6,081 nucleotides of DNA from JBEVMS01 sp040508515. Lineage in GTDB: Bacteria; Pseudomonadota; Gammaproteobacteria; Xanthomonadales; Rhodanobacteraceae. The notes under the pieces were generated by a model. It was not told where the DNA came from. It made no database searches and was given only the letters and a program-made list of their open reading frames with translations. How positions within the stretch are numbered: position 1 is the first letter of the stretch; every line of letters starts with the position of its first letter. Positions 5,289 to 6,081 of the stretch are shown here, in pieces. Made by a program: the position numbers and the translations under genes. The DNA is taken from the NCBI GenBank assembly GCA_040508515.1, contig JBEVMS010000134.1, forward strand, positions 1 to 6,081, given 5' to 3'.

Positions 5289-6081
5289 ATGCCGTCAGCA
5301 AAACCGTTACCACCCCGGACTACAACGTCCGCGACATGTCCCTGGCCGATCTCGGCCGTCGCCGCATCCGCATGGCCGAGGAAGAAATGCCCGGTCTGAT
5401 GCAGATCCGCGCGCGCTATGCCAAAGACAAGCCGCTGCAAGGCGTGCGCCTGTCCGGCTCGCTGCACGTCACCAAGGAAACCGCCGTGCTGGCCGAAACG
5501 CTGCGCGCGCTGGGCGCCTCGGTGCGCTGGGCCTCGTGCAACATCTTCTCTACCCAGGACGACGTCGCCGCCGCGATGGCCGCCGGCGATCTGCCGGTGT
5601 TCGCCTGGAAGGGTGAGTCGCTGGAGGAATACTGGCAGTGCACGCTGGACATGCTCAGCCACCCGGGCGGCCTGGGCCCGCAGCTGATCGTCGACGACGG
5701 CGGCGACGCCACCTTGTTTATCCATAAGGGCGTCGAGCTGGAAGACGGCGACACCTGGGTCAACACGCCCAGCGGCAACCACGAGGAACAGGTCATCAAA
5801 GACCTGCTCAAGCGCGTGCACGCCGAGCGTCCGGGCTGGTTCAAGAAGGTCGCCGCCGAATGGAAGGGTGTCTCTGAAGAAACCACCACAGGCGTGCATC
5901 GCCTCTACCAGCTGGCCGAGGCCGGCAAGCTGCTGGTGCCGGCGATCAACGTCAACGATTCGGTGACCAAGAGCAAGTTCGACAACCTCTACGGCTGCCG
6001 CGAATCGCTGGCCGATGGCATCAAGCGCGCCACCGATCTGATGGTCGCCGGCAAGGTCGCGGTGGTCTGCGGCTACGGCGA
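5285..6081 (+). CDS. ahcY: Adenosylhomocysteinase (SAH hydrolase), 5' part
   Basis: Cytoplasmic NAD-dependent enzyme that splits S-adenosylhomocysteine into adenosine and homocysteine, removing the inhibitory product of SAM-dependent methylation. The window holds 265 codons and two bases; the family is usually about 470-480 residues in proteobacteria, so the NAD domain and C-terminus are missing by truncation at the window edge, not by mutation. Visible residues: H61, T63 and E65 in SLHVTKETA (59-67), WASCNIFSTQD (82-92, C85), VDDGGD (136-141), SEETTTGVHRLYQ (197-209), and NDSVTKSKFDNLYGCRE (224-240) with K230, D234, N235 and C239. VVCGYG (260-265) begins the dinucleotide-binding motif. The insertion around 150-190 typical of the long bacterial and plant form is present. 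Oddities: the near-invariant HMT and QDH segments read HVT and QDD here. Start chosen from GGAGA at 5273-5277. Control is by the SAH riboswitch upstream. Confidence 0.97.
   Translation, partial: MNAVSKTVTTPDYNVRDMSLADLGRRRIRMAEEEMPGLMQIRARYAKDKPLQGVRLSGSLHVTKETAVLAETLRALGASVRWASCNIFSTQDDVAAAMAAGDLPVFAWKGESLEEYWQCTLDMLSHPGGLGPQLIVDDGGDATLFIHKGVELEDGDTWVNTPSGNHEEQVIKDLLKRVHAERPGWFKKVAAEWKGVSEETTTGVHRLYQLAEAGKLLVPAINVNDSVTKSKFDNLYGCRESLADGIKRATDLMVAGKVAVVCGYG

Noticed and set aside
5168..5899. Minus-strand open frame (243 codons) across ahcY and its leader
   Set aside because: It runs antisense to the riboswitch and to conserved AhcY motifs, so the plus-strand gene explains the openness.
1..6081. 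CRISPR arrays, insertion sequences, tRNA or rRNA genes, phage or defence genes
   Set aside because: None seen. No repeated spacer structure, transposase motif, tRNA-like cloverleaf or mobile-element ends were recognised on either strand.

Overview
The window is G+C-rich bacterial chromosome (roughly 60-65% by eye). It holds two complete minus-strand genes and the first two thirds of one plus-strand gene. Protein sequence and layout point to a gammaproteobacterium of the Xanthomonadales/Lysobacterales (Xanthomonas/Lysobacter/Rhodanobacter relatives). The pointers are an AhcY starting MNAVSK with the long proteobacterial-type insertion, a PEP carboxylase with the GGDMDGNP and FAWTQCRS motifs, an S-adenosylhomocysteine (SAH) riboswitch in front of ahcY, and a FliA-type promoter of the TCAAG/GCCGATAA kind. 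The genus cannot be fixed from the sequence alone.

Layout, left to right. Positions 1-220 are unassigned sequence downstream of the first gene. Positions 221-2215 (minus) encode a transmembrane methyl-accepting chemotaxis protein with a periplasmic double-Cache sensor, HAMP and a 36-heptad-type signalling hairpin. It starts at a TTG with a good Shine-Dalgarno and has its own sigma-28 (FliA) promoter at 2275-2301, so it probably belongs to the flagellar/chemotaxis regulon and is transcribed separately from the gene before it. Positions 2332-5040 (minus) encode phosphoenolpyruvate carboxylase, complete and with all catalytic and aspartate-inhibition residues present. The 244-bp divergent spacer 5041-5284 carries the ppc ribosome binding site, a probable ahcY promoter and a well-conserved SAH riboswitch (5145-5214). 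Positions 5285-6081 (plus) begin adenosylhomocysteinase (ahcY), cut by the window edge at the NAD-binding motif.

The three genes do not form one pathway. ppc is anaplerotic carbon metabolism, ahcY is the activated-methyl cycle under direct metabolite control, and the receptor is a motility gene. There is one indirect chemical link: chemoreceptor methylation by CheR uses SAM and yields SAH, the AhcY substrate.

I did not find a wholly new system. The points most worth checking are the receptor's loss of four of the five Tsr-type methylation positions together with its missing C-terminal tail, the possible expression platform and small overlapping upstream reading frame between the SAH aptamer and ahcY, and unusual residues around the AhcY substrate pocket.
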